A stretch of DNA of 64,000 nt from Lyophyllum atratum (GCA_014905825.1 JACGCN010000005.1:2356001-2420000); one strand, 5' to 3'. Positions 22,609-33,722 are shown, counted from the first letter of the stretch. Numbers and translations: made by a program. Notes: generated by a model not told the origin, from the sequence alone.

Positions 22609-24126
22609 TCAACACGTCCAGGAAGCCTTACAAAGCCACCAATAGCATAAGCACCACCCTCCGATACAAGAGAGAAGGAAAAGAAAACGCACATCGCGGA
22701 CAGAAGGCGTCCCGACAGACTGATACGGCTCCCGCCCCAAGCACTCTGCCAGCGTCACGAGCTTGTACCCCGCTTTCTGGAGCGTCGCGATCGCGTGCGG
22801 GACGACGACTTGGCTATTAAGCATCAGGGCATGGGTAAGGATCTGCGTACTATCAAGAGGAAGAAGAAAAAGGGACGTACGCGGTTTGCTCTACATTTAT
22901 CCATGTATCCGATTAGTACGTGACAGACACACAGGAGAGGAGAGACGCACGGTAGACTTCGTGGTTGAGCGCGAGGATGGTGGAGGGGTGCGCCGCGGCG
23001 AGGTCGTCGTAGGCTTGCATGCTCTGTGCTGCAGTCTTTCCGACCGAGTCGCCCGAGCTGTGGCAGGGGAAGAAACACGTGCAGTCAGCTTTCGAGGCCG
23101 TGCGAGACAACACGAGAAATGGGGGAAAGGGAAGGATGGAGAGGAAAAGATAACAGGGAGGGAGGAACTCACTCAAAGTCCCAGTTAGCGAGTGTCTGCC
23201 CACGCGCATCGGCGACTTGGCGGACGAGGTCGTTGTACTCGCCGTAGGCTGCCGAGGCGTCAGGAGGGGTACACACACGGGTGACAGGGGGGAGGGGGGA
23301 CGTACGGGGACGAGCAAAGGCGGGGACGACGCCTGCGATCTTGGTCAGAGCCTCTGTGGGATGGGACGGGATGCGGTCCATCAGGTGTTCCCGGGAGAAG
23401 AGAGAGGAGTGGAGGGAGACGTACGTTCGACGCGCCAGAATTCGTCGTGGACTAAAGAAGAAGAAAATGTAAAAGGGATTCAGAGGCAGCCGTGAAGGAA
23501 GAACGGGGACGAGAAGAGACGCACGCTGGTCCCAGGTGAGGTTGGTCAGGTGGGCGTGACTCCAGGTATGCGACGCGAGTTGGTGGCCCTTGTCCAAGGC
23601 ATACTTGACGCGCTTGGCTTGGGCGTCGCTGTAGATGCACTCGTCTTTGTGCGCGGGGGTTTGAGTTAGTCCGTTTTCCAGGATGTCCGGGGGAAGAGGA
23701 GGGAAGACGTACAGTTGTTACCGTCTGGCGGTGGAAGGGATGGTTTGGACCGTCAGGGAGGGAGGCGTGAAGGTGAGAGGGGTTAGGATGACGCACTGAA
23801 GAAGAAGGTACCCTTGGCGCCAGCGGCGACAAGTGCTTTGCTGATATCGTACCTATGGATCGACGGTGCATCAGCCTCCTGGCCCGCCTAAACGATGTGA
23901 CACGGGACTCACAAATAGACGAAAGGCCCATCGTCCTACCCAACCCCCCACCAGCACATCAGAAAACGGGACACCCCCCAGGAAAAACGCCATAATCACT
24001 CACAAAAGTAAGAGCGGCGGTGTTGGGAACGGTGCACTTGGTGACAACCTGTGCAAGGTCGCGTTTTGCGGGGAACGCGGTAGCGAGGAGCGCCAAGGAC
24101 AAGGTGAAGAGGGCGGATGTGAACAT
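22609..24126 (-). CDS. Secreted CE4 polysaccharide deacetylase (copy B)
   Basis: Twelve exons (24126-24004, 23935-23913, 23852-23797, 23724-23713, 23644-23525, 23451-23425, 23353-23306, 23248-23173, 23057-22951, 22890-22881, 22813-22693, 22626-22609) give 246 aa. Signal peptide, then a Lys-Arg site after AFPAKR. All CE4 motifs are intact: TFDDGP, SHTWSH, RPPYGEYN, WDFDSGD, LALNHEV; it ends SWTC. Exons 2-10 have exactly the lengths of copies A, D and E. This is the full 12-exon form, with an 18-nt last exon that carries the closing Trp-x-Cys. A TATAAA lies about 100 bases upstream. Acts outside the cell on acetylated polysaccharide, probably chitin; substrate not provable from sequence. Confidence 0.93.
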
Positions 24127-24226
24127 GATTTATATCCAGGGAGGAGGAGGAGACCGAAGGACAACGAAGAACCAAAAGAATGTGGGGGGAGGGAGACACG
24201 GAACCGAAAAAAAAGTGATAAGTCGG

Positions 24227-24232
24227 TTTATA
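24227..24232 (-). promoter_or_regulatory. TATA box of CE4 copy B
   Basis: TATAAA on the minus strand, in the context AATATAAACC, about 100 bases upstream of the ATG of copy B. Copy E has a TATAAA at nearly the same distance and copy C a weaker ATAAAAA, which supports a shared core promoter. Confidence 0.5.
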
Positions 24233-24239
24233 TTGTCGT

Positions 24240-25147
24240 GAAACAGGGCTTCGCGGCAGCTCGGGCTTCCTATTCGCATGTAGGCTTGTGTTGGCCTTCC
24301 CAACACAGATGCCAGGGGTATCATCAGGGATGGCCATCACATGGGCGCCGGTGAATGTCAGTTATCGAAGCGTGAATGTAGTGACAAGACGACAAGTCCT
24401 CGACAACGTGAACAGTGGATGGAGGTCTAGCCAGTTTCCCGCGACTTTTGACATGTTACAGTCCCAGGATCCAGATGAATGCATGAGTATGGAATGGATG
24501 GATCAGCAGCGTTGAGTGGTTCCGGGAAGAAAGCCTTGGCGGAAGATGAGAACATCATGAACGACTGCTTCAATGTTATAATTGCAAGTCCGCGATCAAA
24601 ATAACCCGGTTAGCAGGCGAAGTACATAGTATGCTTGTAGAAAGCAACCTGACCATTGCATATCCGCCGATTCACCGCTTATGGGAGGATTGGTCGGTAA
24701 ACAGTTTGAGCAAGAGACCCCACGAACATTACTTCACTCTATTCGATGTGACGTAGTAGTAGTAGTTAAAGTGCACAGTGGTTCTCGATTCAAATCTCCG
24801 GGCGAGAACTTCTGAGAAAACAATGATTGACTCTCGTTTACTCCACCCTGAATTTGTTCTCGTATGCAACGCCGAGAACGAGCCCGAGATCCACAACCTA
24901 CCTATATCGCGCACCTGAACCGCCGAGTCTCCGAGTCCTCCACCCACCGCAATTATGTTCATTCAAGTCGCAGGAGAGGTTCCTTCATTATGCAATCCTT
25001 GTCCAGTAAATATCAACATCTAGTGCATATAACGTCCGTGCAAGTAGGTATGTAACGTTCGAAGATAGAATTTTCCTCTGTCTAAAGTGTCCATTCATAT
25101 TTGTATCATATCCCACAGAAGAATGAGGAGCGAGAGGGAATCAGCAA
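24240..25147. other. Intergenic region between CE4 copies B and C
   Basis: About 0.9 kb upstream of copy B and downstream of copy C. Open frames are short and unconvincing; a short GTAGTAGTAG run lies near 24755. No gene supported. Confidence 0.4.
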
Positions 25148-26656
25148 TCACTTAGTACACACCCATGTCGCCTGCAGGACCGATACAGTGAGCAACGCAA
25201 ACACAGCACATGAGGAGAACCCGGAAGTGATGAAAAAGATAGAAAACGCACATTGTTGCGGACGGCGGGGTTGCCGACGGACCAGTACGGGGTCCGGCCT
25301 AGGCATTCAGCAACAGTCACGAGCTTGTATCCCGCATCTTGAAGCTTATTAATGGCGTAGGGCAAGAGCTTGTACGCAGTCGATTCTGTAGCCCCCATCA
25401 GGCATGGTTAGTGGAGAACACGCCCCCGGGAACAGGAAGAGGAGCACTCACTGTAGACGTCGTGGTTCAACGTAAGCATATTTACGGGATGTTTTAGGAC
25501 CTGGGCTGCATACAGCGCCTGGCTCTGTTTCGCAGAGTCGCCGATTGAGTCGGCCGAACTGTGTGCACGTTTTACTAGGTCAGAATCGGAGGAGGAAAAG
25601 GCGGGGGTGCGACCAAAGAGGAAGAAGAAAGAAAGGGGACGTACTCGAAGTCCCAGGTAACGAGGGTTTGCCCTTGAGCTTGGGCGACTTGCTGGACGAG
25701 CTGGTTGTATTCGCCATAAGCTGCGCAGAGCGGGTAGCCATAAGTGATGCCTTGAATTAGGAAATGCATGAGGGAGGGGGGCTTACGAGGACGCGTAAAG
25801 GCAGGGAAAGCGCCCGTGATCTGCTGTATAGCCACTGTAAAAGCGAAAGCGAAACAGGGACGGGGGTGAGCCATGCGGCAAGGAAATTACGGATACTACT
25901 TACATGCCGTACGCGAGAACTCAGCGGTGACTGTTAAACCGCAAGACCCAGAAGTTAGCCCCAGTTGAGGAGACGAGGAAGTGGAATTGATGGAAGGAAC
26001 GTACCCGCAGTCTCGTTCAGCTTGATCAAATGCAAATGGTGCCACGTATGCGAGCCAATTTGGTGGCCCGCGTCGTACGCGTACTTGACCCACGCGGCCG
26101 GTTCGGGGTCATAAATGCAGTCGTCTGTGAGCAGTGATCTTGTAAGTATGTTCGTATCCCAAGGCTGCTGCTGATGCTGATGCTCGGGATTAGAAGCGTA
26201 GGCGACGTACAGTTCAGACCGTCTAAGAAATTTTGGATTAGGGGCTTGAATGAGACTTTGGGGCAGGGTGAGGTTTTTGGACTACGCACTGACGAAGAAC
26301 GTCCCGGTTGCGTTTTTTGCGACTAGGATGTCACTGATATGTTGTCTGGCAATCGTGAGCGGGGCGAAGCGTGTGTTAATTTATATGATCGTCCTTTCGG
26401 ATGGGGGGAGGGGCTCACAGGTACTGGGACGGCCCGTCGTCCTGTTCGCGTCAGGCCATGTCGAAGAAGCTGCTCTGGCGAAGGATCTACTCACGAAAGC
26501 GAGAGCAACGGTGTTGTTGACGGTGCACGATGTGATGACTTGTGCCGCGCCGGGAGCTGTGCCGTTGGAGGGTGCAGTGCCAGTCTCTGAAGCTTGAGCT
26601 GAGACGCCCATGGCTAAGGTGAGCGTGAATAGCGCCAGTGATGCCGCAGAGAACAT
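25148..26656 (-). CDS. Secreted CE4 polysaccharide deacetylase (copy C, divergent)
   Basis: Eleven exons (26656-26495, 26441-26419, 26345-26290, 26222-26211, 26124-26005, 25930-25904, 25834-25787, 25720-25645, 25558-25452, 25385-25252, 25171-25148) give 262 aa. It lacks the intron that splits this region in the other four copies: the 10-nt exon and its neighbour are fused in frame. Signal peptide to about residue 20; a Ser/Thr/Gly linker with an NGT glycosylation site replaces the Lys-Arg site. Motifs are shifted: LAFDDGP in place of LTFDDGP, SHTWHH, WDFDSAD in place of WDFDSGD, LTLNHDV in place of LALNHEV. The catalytic Asp and metal ligands remain, so it is probably active but may differ in substrate. 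Confidence 0.9.
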
Positions 26657-27609
26657 GGTTGGAGGAAAGGTCGAGGTAGGCACGATGTCTGTTGCTGAGG
26701 GAGGATGATAGATGTAACGAGCAAAAGTCCCAGAAGTGCGCCTGCGCGCTTGTTTTTATGACGCTGCTATTTTTACGAGAGTAGAACATGAAGACAAAAA
26801 CCTTTTGTGGAGTAAGTCTGAGGAATGGGAGGTGTAGGTTTGAACTTGGGGCGAAACGAGTGGTTTCGTATCAGGTGTCCCAAACAGTCAGTACGACATT
26901 CTTCAACACCTACATTTTTTATGCGAAGAAGCGGGGTCGGCATGGGTTCCTATGCGCACTATCGTTAGAAATCACAGGAAGCCGTGCTTTCTTGCTTCGT
27001 TCTTCTCAGCCAGTCGTCCGCGGGTGATGATCACAAGTTCGATGTGGCGCAAGGCTCAGTCTGACCATCTGAGAAGGTCTCGTCAGTGTGGTTGTATTGG
27101 TTTTGAATTTTGAGCAAGACATCGTATCTGCCGAGAAGTGGAGAGCCAGCCGTAGGAATGAGTCAAGTAGTGTTAATACGACAACGGGGTAGGTGGAAGC
27201 GTCCTGGCGGTTGAAACGTCCATGTGAAGGTTCAATTGGTGGAAGGAGGAGGAGGAGGCTGTGCCGCGGTCACGATCCCACCCCGCATCGGACACGTGAA
27301 CAGAGGAATTTTCAGACGCGCTGACTGCAAGACTCAAGTGCAACTTTAAATGACCGAGAGCGCCCAGATACTTCCTTCAGGATTGACCTAGCGCGTATGA
27401 ACAAGCGAATTGCGATGCTTCACGCGATACGATAAGAGGAAATGAACTGCGGCAGAGAAGCGATCGCTAACTTGATTACTATAGCTACGTATACTGAACC
27501 GTGTCTCCATGATGTCCAATTAAGTATCGAAGGTCTTACAGGTATAAAAAGTTCATTGTCCACGTTACCCATTCGCACCAGACAGTCGCACTAAATAGAA
27601 AAGGAGCCA
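26657..27609. other. Intergenic region between CE4 copies C and D
   Basis: About 0.95 kb with the copy C promoter (a TATA-like CATAAAAAC about 95 bases upstream of its ATG). No gene supported. Confidence 0.4.
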
Positions 27610-29003
27610 TTATTCGCATGTCCAGCTATCCTGTAGAATCGGGGCACTTAGCACCACACGGCAGCGAATGAGAGATGTTGGAACGCACATCGCGGACAAA
27701 AGGCTGGCCGATATACTTGTAAGGGTTTCTGCCGAGGCATTCGGCGACAGTAACGAGCTTGTAGCCTGCGCCCTGGAGCTTCTTCAGGGCGTGGGGAAGG
27801 ACTATACGCCTAGAAATTCAGTGGTAGCGTCAGCAATCCGGCAAAGCAGGATAAAAATTTGAAGAGCACGTACGCAGTTGTGGCTGTACCGTTCACATCA
27901 CAATCAGTACAGCAGCCCCGGAGAACAGGCATGGGGATGACTTACCGTAGACTTCATGGTTGAGAGCCAGGATGGTAGACGGGTGGCGTTCGACGAGATC
28001 ATCGTATAGTGCCTCGCTCTGAGCAGCAGTCTTTCCGATAGAGTCACCCGAACTGGGTCGCACCGTGTCAGAAAACTCGAGGAGGCAGGGAAGGACAGAC
28101 ATACTCGAAGTCCCAGTTGACGAGTGATTGCCCACGGTCTGAGGCGACTTCGAGGACAAGTTGGTTCGTTTCCCCATAAGCTAAGCTATCGATGAGTCAC
28201 CCGCTCACGAAGTGAGAGGAAGGGACACCTACGGGGACGCGTAAAGGCAGGGACGGCGCCAGTGATCTTCTGCAAAGCCACTGGGAGACAGGAGTTAGGG
28301 GTTGGGGAACGATCAGTGAATTTAGTGCGGAATACAGCGCACCTTCGATGCGCGAAAACTGGCTGGTGACTGCGTAAGACAAGAATTAGTGTTCCGCCGA
28401 AGGAGGGAAGGGGGAGCAGCGTACTCTGTTCACGGTCGAGCGTGGTTAAATGGGGATGGCTCCATGTGTGTGAACCGATTTGGTGGCCTTGGTCGTACGC
28501 AAACTTGACGCGCGTTACAACTTCCGGATCGTAGATGCAGTCGTCTGTGGACTAAACTTAGGTCCCTTCCGATGAATTGGGACGAAAAAGAACGTACAGT
28601 TATCACCATCTGCAACAAGCGTTTAGTGACATGGCGAGGTTGAACTGAGACGATAATGACGATCACGCACTGAAGAAGAAAGTTCCCAGTACGCCGGCAG
28701 CCTTCAAAGTGTTGGCGACCTCTTCTCTGTCAATCAACAGTGTCAGATCAGACGCGTTTGACAAAGCGATGATGTGAATGGACTTACAAGTAGATCCAAG
28801 GACCGTCGTCCTATCCAACAGAACACGACGTCTATGAGACAAAGTAACGCTCACAACGTCGGTACATTACTCACAAAAGTCAGTGCAGCGGTATTAGGAA
28901 CGGTGCACCTAGTGATGACTTGAGCTGGGGCGCGCTTTGGCTTCGCGGGAGACGCTGTGGCCAAAATGACGAGGCCAAGCGTGAAGATTGCCGATGCGAA
29001 CAT
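27610..29003 (-). CDS. Secreted CE4 polysaccharide deacetylase (copy D)
   Basis: Twelve exons (29003-28875, 28810-28788, 28726-28671, 28609-28598, 28544-28425, 28369-28343, 28280-28233, 28180-28105, 28052-27946, 27883-27874, 27809-27689, 27630-27610) give 249 aa. Signal peptide and a Lys-Arg site (AKPKRAPAQ). Motifs: TFDDGP, SHTWSH, RPPYGE, WDFDSGD, LALNHEV; it ends SWTCE. The short sixth exon reads TSQFSRIE, closer to copy C (TAEFSRTA) than to A, B and E (HDEMWRVE or HDEFWRVE), so C and D form one subgroup. Intact, extracellular, substrate probably chitin or xylan. Confidence 0.92.
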
Positions 29004-29611
29004 ATTTGAAGGGGGAGGAGAAGGAGGAAAAACGAATGTGAGTCAACGACCACTGAGCCGTTAAAAGGGGAAGAGGAGAGAAGCAGGAGGACGCTACTTT
29101 CCGTGAGGTGGCTGTCTTGAGCTAGATATAGAAGAGGGGTAGGTCCAATGCTGCTCTAGCCTCCATGTCAGCCACCATTCGCCCGCAATTCCGCTCCTTC
29201 AGCCCGGCAGAGCAATCGAGATAACAGATGTATGGAAGATGGCGAGGGACCGATGGCTTCCTTAGTCAGGACGGTCCCATCCCCGTCTTAAGTAGTCAAA
29301 TAGCAGGTGACCGCTCCGCCAGACACCCTCCATCTTGCCTCTCATCTCAGTTCTTGGTTGTCGTCCAACGACATCCGAGCGCTGCACACTGGCATAGACA
29401 GAACAGCGAAGTACCACGAGAAATATCCTGATTTTTCGTGAAGTTTGAAGCTTGAAGCTTGAAGCTTGGAGTTCAATCATGATGTATCCGGGCGCGCATG
29501 AGCTTCAAATTACACTGGCAGTGGCAGTGCCACTCAAGTGCCGCATCACAAATGCACGTGAGCAGGAATTCGAAAATGTAGGTCAGTTCTTATTCCCTTC
29601 CGCCAACCACG
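29004..29611. other. Divergent region between CE4 copy D and the DHHC gene
   Basis: About 0.6 kb. Contains a heptad microsatellite at 29439-29473 (GAAGCTT-type units). Promoters of both flanking genes are expected here. Confidence 0.4.
29439..29473 (+). repeat. Heptanucleotide microsatellite (GAAGCTT type)
   Basis: Five units of seven bases: GAAGTTT, GAAGCTT three times, then GGAGTTC. A related heptad tract (GAAGTTC/AAAGTTC) lies at 32309-32359 on the other side of the DHHC gene. Confidence 0.7.
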
Positions 29612-31145
29612 ATGACCTGGTGCTCGCGGACTGTGTTCCGTTGCTTCAAAGCCTTAGAACGAGCAGGAGACAGACTAACAGGCGCGGCTGGACCGTTCTT
29701 CGTGGGGTTGGCGATAATACTTATCACGACAGGAACAGTATGCTTTTGTGCGTTGATTCACTATACTGCGCAACACAGACTAACACTGATTTTTATACAA
29801 CAGTCGATGTAATAATGCCCAGTCTTTCATACCCAATCATCACGCTTCCGATATGTCTATTGATTACGTTTAATCTGTTCATGCACTACTTCTACGTGTG
29901 TACCGTGAAGCCTGGTTTTGTAGACGATCCACCGGCGGAACCTGGACGAAATATCTTATGGGCGAGGAGGAGCAAGCCACCGAAGGGCAAGGCACTGATG
30001 GGTGGTGCGCGGTGGTCTTCGGTGCTCAATGTTACACGAGCGGAGACGACGCAGTGCAGCAAGTGTGGCCAAACCAAGCCAGAGGTGAGTATGACGTATC
30101 ACTCGTAGAAATGTCAGGCGCTCACAATCTTACCTTCATTTGTAACTCACCATTCTGCCCTTCTAAACCATACTGGATGTTGCAAGAGAACCCACCATTG
30201 TAGGATATGCAACCGATGTGTGCTCAAGTACGACCATCACTGTCCCGTGAGTTGACCTCACAATCGTAACCCCATTCTCCCTCTCACTCGCGGCAGTGTG
30301 CGTTTTATTCCCTTCCCAGAATGATTGAGACGTTAAACTCCAACAGGGATCAACCAATGTGTCGGGCTGCATAACGAACGTCATTTCGTAATGTTCATGT
30401 ATGTCATAAAACCTCCCCCGTTGTCCGCCCATACCAACGCGTCTGATATAGGGCCTACCTTGTGCTATCGACGTTCTGCGTGACGGTTCTTGGGTATAAG
30501 CAAGTATTTGAAGCTCTCGGCGTCACATATGTTCGTTCAAATCATACATTGCCCCGCACACATAGCTGACGCGCCTAGGATAGACAAAATGGACATACCA
30601 TGTGCCCGAAATCGCATACATCATCACCTACCTTCTTTCCCTAGTTCTCTTCTTGGCCGTCGGGATCATGCTGTCGTACCACATGTATAGCATCTCGTGG
30701 GGCGAGACGTCTGTGGAGGGCCAAGACCACGACGTGTATCGCAGGAAAGCGAAAGCTCGGGGAGAGGTGTGTCCTGCTGTCATGGAATCATTTCTGTCGC
30801 TGACCTCTTCATCGCAGACATTCGTGAATTCCTACGACCTCGGGTGCGTTTTTAAACCCCATACCCCTTACTCAGTCACTGACTTCCTTCATAGGAAACG
30901 GAGGAACCTACAGCTGTTCTTCAACATCGGAGAAGCTGGATAGTGCGTATCCCGCGTCATCCCACGCCGGACATATAGCTGATATCTCCATCACCGACCC
31001 CAGCCCGCTCTATACACTATTCTTCCCATTCCGCATCAACCCTTACACCGATGGGCGTTCCTGGGCGCGACGAGAAGGCTATGAGCGACATCACGGCGTT
31101 AGGAGGGGCGAGGAGTTGACAGATGAGGAGGACGACGATGAATAG
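29612..31145 (+). CDS. DHHC-type palmitoyltransferase (PFA3-like), possible frame lesion
   Basis: Nine exons are visible: 29612-29747, 29804-30084, 30187-30246, 30347-30398, 30452-30503, 30584-30766, 30818-30843, 30895-30942, 31004-31145. The protein (about 326 aa) has four membrane segments, the zinc-binding CSKCGQTKPERTHHCRIC region and the catalytic DHHC in KYDHHCP. Such enzymes attach palmitate to cysteines of membrane proteins; the PFA3 group acts at the vacuole. The exons sum to one base short of a whole frame: after DHHCP the next exon begins GG ATC AAC, while the family has Trp (TGG) there. Either one T was lost at the junction or the sequence has an error. The rest is in frame with the expected NPYTDG motif near the end. 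Confidence 0.82.
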
Positions 31146-31620
31146 ACCTAGAGAGATCTACGTATGGACTATTTATTTTTACTTTATGTGAGTCCATGCC
31201 TCTGGTCCTGTTCTTGTGATGATATCCGCCGGGGCCATATGACACTTCGAAGAACGTGCCCGCGCTGTCCTTCGGATGGCGAGGTGCGCGTTTTTGGGAA
31301 GTCGATTGATCAACGTCCGGCTGCTATGTAACGCGTCGAAATTGGCGCTGCGCATCTGATTTTATTTCTTATATACGTGTCTTGTTGAGAGATGTCGACA
31401 CTGATTCTGTTCCTCCCCTTAGTTCGGAATCTTTTGTACGGAAATAATACACCTTCAACTGCATCTCTTCGGCCCTCCATGTGGGAGAATTATAGTGTTG
31501 AATGTCGATCGCGAAACTGATTGATGTGAGGAATATTTTTGCGTTGCCTTTCCCTAACGGCTGTCGAACATTTCGGAGAAGCTTCGGGCCCCTCGACCTT
31601 ACGACACTGCAGGGAACGTA

Positions 31621-31885
31621 TGGTTCAACTAAAATACGCCTCGTCGCCGGGATGCCGGGACTAGCGATTTGCATACATAGAACATCGACAGAATGGTCAC
31701 CGGCAAGCGAGGACAGAATAAGAACCCTTTTGATGGATTTGGTCTCACGTCTGGTTCAAGTAAAATAAGCCTCGTCGCCGGGATGCCGGAACTAGCGGTT
31801 CGTATACATAGAACATTGACAGAATCAAGACAGATTCGTCACCGACAAGCGAGGACAGAATCGAGAATTCTTATGATGAATTTCA
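31621..31885 (+). repeat. Two-copy tandem repeat, about 131-bp unit
   Basis: TGGTTCAACTAAAATACGCC at 31621 recurs as TGGTTCAAGTAAAATAAGCC at 31752, followed in both by CTCGTCGCCGGGATGCCGG, a block with CATACATAGAACAT, GACAGAAT and CAAGCGAGGACAGAAT. The copies differ by scattered substitutions and short indels. Confidence 0.85.
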
Positions 31886-32308
31886 CCTTACGTCCGCCAC
31901 CTCAAGCCGAGCTTCTCGGCGACACACTAGATGTCTGATGGCGTGATGTCGAAGACTCTTGAGCCATGAGCAGGACTGGACAGTGCGGCAATATCGAAAA
32001 CCCAAATGAATAGAAGCGTAAGATTCGTTGATACATTTGAGCGTCGCGGATACGACGGACAGTATGCACTATGTAGAAGCTATAGTCAATGAACGTCCGA
32101 AGATAGGGGAGAGAGCCACGCATGAACGTAAAGGGGACATATTAAAGATTAACGATATGTCTAAGTGGGTTCGTTAGTCTCGGTTGTCATGAAAAACAGG
32201 TACGAATGAGTCCGTGAGCATGAACAAGTCCAATCCAGTCCGTTATAAATGTTCAGTCGAGACTGATAGAAGTGTCCAGGAGGGGGCCAAGTCCGAAAGC
32301 GATCAAAT

Positions 32309-32359
32309 GAAGTTCAAAGTTCAAAGCTCAAAGTTCGAGGTTCGAAATCCGAAGTTCGG
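32309..32359 (+). repeat. Heptanucleotide microsatellite (GAAGTTC type)
   Basis: Seven units of seven bases, such as GAAGTTC, AAAGTTC twice, AAAGCTC and GAGGTTC. It ends only a few bases beyond the stop of CE4 copy E. Confidence 0.7.
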
Positions 32360-32362
32360 CGC

Positions 32363-33722
32363 TTAGCAGTGCCAGGTGGACTAAGGAGAGTGAGTAACGG
32401 TAAGCAGGGCGTTTAACTACGAGAGGAGCAGCACTCACATCAGGGGTGCCACGAGGTCCCTGACTTTGGTAGGCGGGGAGATCGAGGCATTCGGCAACGG
32501 AAACAAGGTTGTAACCGGCAGCCTGCAACTTGGAGATGGCGTAGGGCAGAACTTGGTGACTGGACAGGGCATGGCTTAGCATCAAGTAGAAGTTCGACAA
32601 TAAAGTTTTGTAGACTCACACAGTGGTTTCTGAATGCGAAAAGGAGAAGCTGAGCTCTTCCATGACGTGCTAAAGAAGCATGGAAGACTCACCATAAACT
32701 TCGTGGTTCAGCGCAAGGATGGTGCTTGGGTGCTCTGCAATGATCTGGTCGTAGTTGGCCTCGCTCTGAGCAGGGGTGGCACCAACCGAGTCCTGGGAGC
32801 TAACCGGGAGTGATGAGTCAGTGTTCGATATAGCTCTAGCGGAAGACTTACTCGAAATCCCAGACGACCAGCTTTTGTCCTCTAATGAAAGAGGCCTGCC
32901 GGACGAGATCGTTGTAGTTGCCGTATGCTGTTCCGGGTCAACATCGCGAAAATGGAAGTCGTGTAAAGAAACGTACGAGGGCGCATGAAGGCCGGGACAA
33001 CACCGACAATCCTCTGCAACGCCTCTGAAAAGAAGAGTCAGTGAGACGGAAGCAAAATGGAGCATGGAGAAGTGCTTACGTTCGACCCTCCACATCTCAT
33101 CATGAACTGTGAGGCTATCTTCAGGGGGAGGTTCACGAAGGAAAGAACCACGAGGAAGCTCACTTTCATCCCAAGAGAGGGTGCTCAGATCCAAGTGGCC
33201 CCATGTGTGAGACGCGACCTGATGGCCGTGGTCAAAGGCGTACTGGACACGCTTGACCTCATCAGCGTCATAGATACACTGGTCTGAGACGAATGTGTCA
33301 ATTCACGCGTCACGCAAGGGGGAAAGCCAGAGGGGCTCACAGTTGTTGCCATCTACCATATCTGGTTTAATTATGCTTCCATGCGAGAAGTAAGAGTGAC
33401 TTACTGAAGAAGAACGTTCCCGTCGCGTTGGCCGCTACGAGAGCCTTGCTGACGTCGTAACTAGACTCGAACTAGATGAGAAGGACCCTGCACTTGATGA
33501 GTATGCCAACGTACAGATACACCCATGGCCCATCATCCTGACAGACATTAAGCCGAGATTAATACGCGAACCACGTGGACGACATACGAAGGTTAACGCT
33601 GCTGTATTGGGCTTGGTGCAGTGGGTGATGACCTGTGCCAGAGACTGCCTTTTCTGCACAGGGTTAGCAGAGCCAACGAGAGCGAGACACGCGGTAATGA
33701 AAACGGTGGCTTTGGCAAACAT
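32363..33722 (-). CDS. Secreted CE4 polysaccharide deacetylase (copy E)
   Basis: Twelve exons (33722-33588, 33537-33515, 33460-33405, 33352-33341, 33283-33164, 33106-33080, 33024-32977, 32927-32852, 32799-32693, 32629-32620, 32559-32439, 32380-32363) give 250 aa. Signal peptide and Lys-Arg site (NPVQKRQS). Motifs: TFDDGP, SHTWGH, RPPYGNYN, WDFDSQD, LALNHEV; it ends TWHC, like copy A. In exon 6 it reads HDEMWRVE, as in copy A. It is separated from copies B-D by the DHHC gene but keeps the same strand and the same exon lengths. A TATAAA lies about 95 bases upstream. Intact, extracellular. Confidence 0.93.

Larger units (their letters stand above)
31146..32362. other. Gene-poor region with tandem and heptad repeats
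   Basis: About 1.2 kb between the DHHC gene and CE4 copy E. It contains a two-copy tandem repeat (31621-31885) and a heptad tract (32309-32359). No gene supported. Confidence 0.5.

Noticed and set aside
30187..30246. Donor two residues earlier (after CAC T) to restore the DHHC gene's frame
   Set aside because: It would delete the catalytic Cys and Pro and uses a poor GTCCCG donor; a one-base loss is simpler.
9748..33722. The set of CE4 genes as part of a secondary-metabolite cluster together with the dehydrogenases
   Set aside because: No backbone synthase, transporter or cytochrome P450 is present, and the dehydrogenase copies are damaged; the arrangement is better explained by local duplication.
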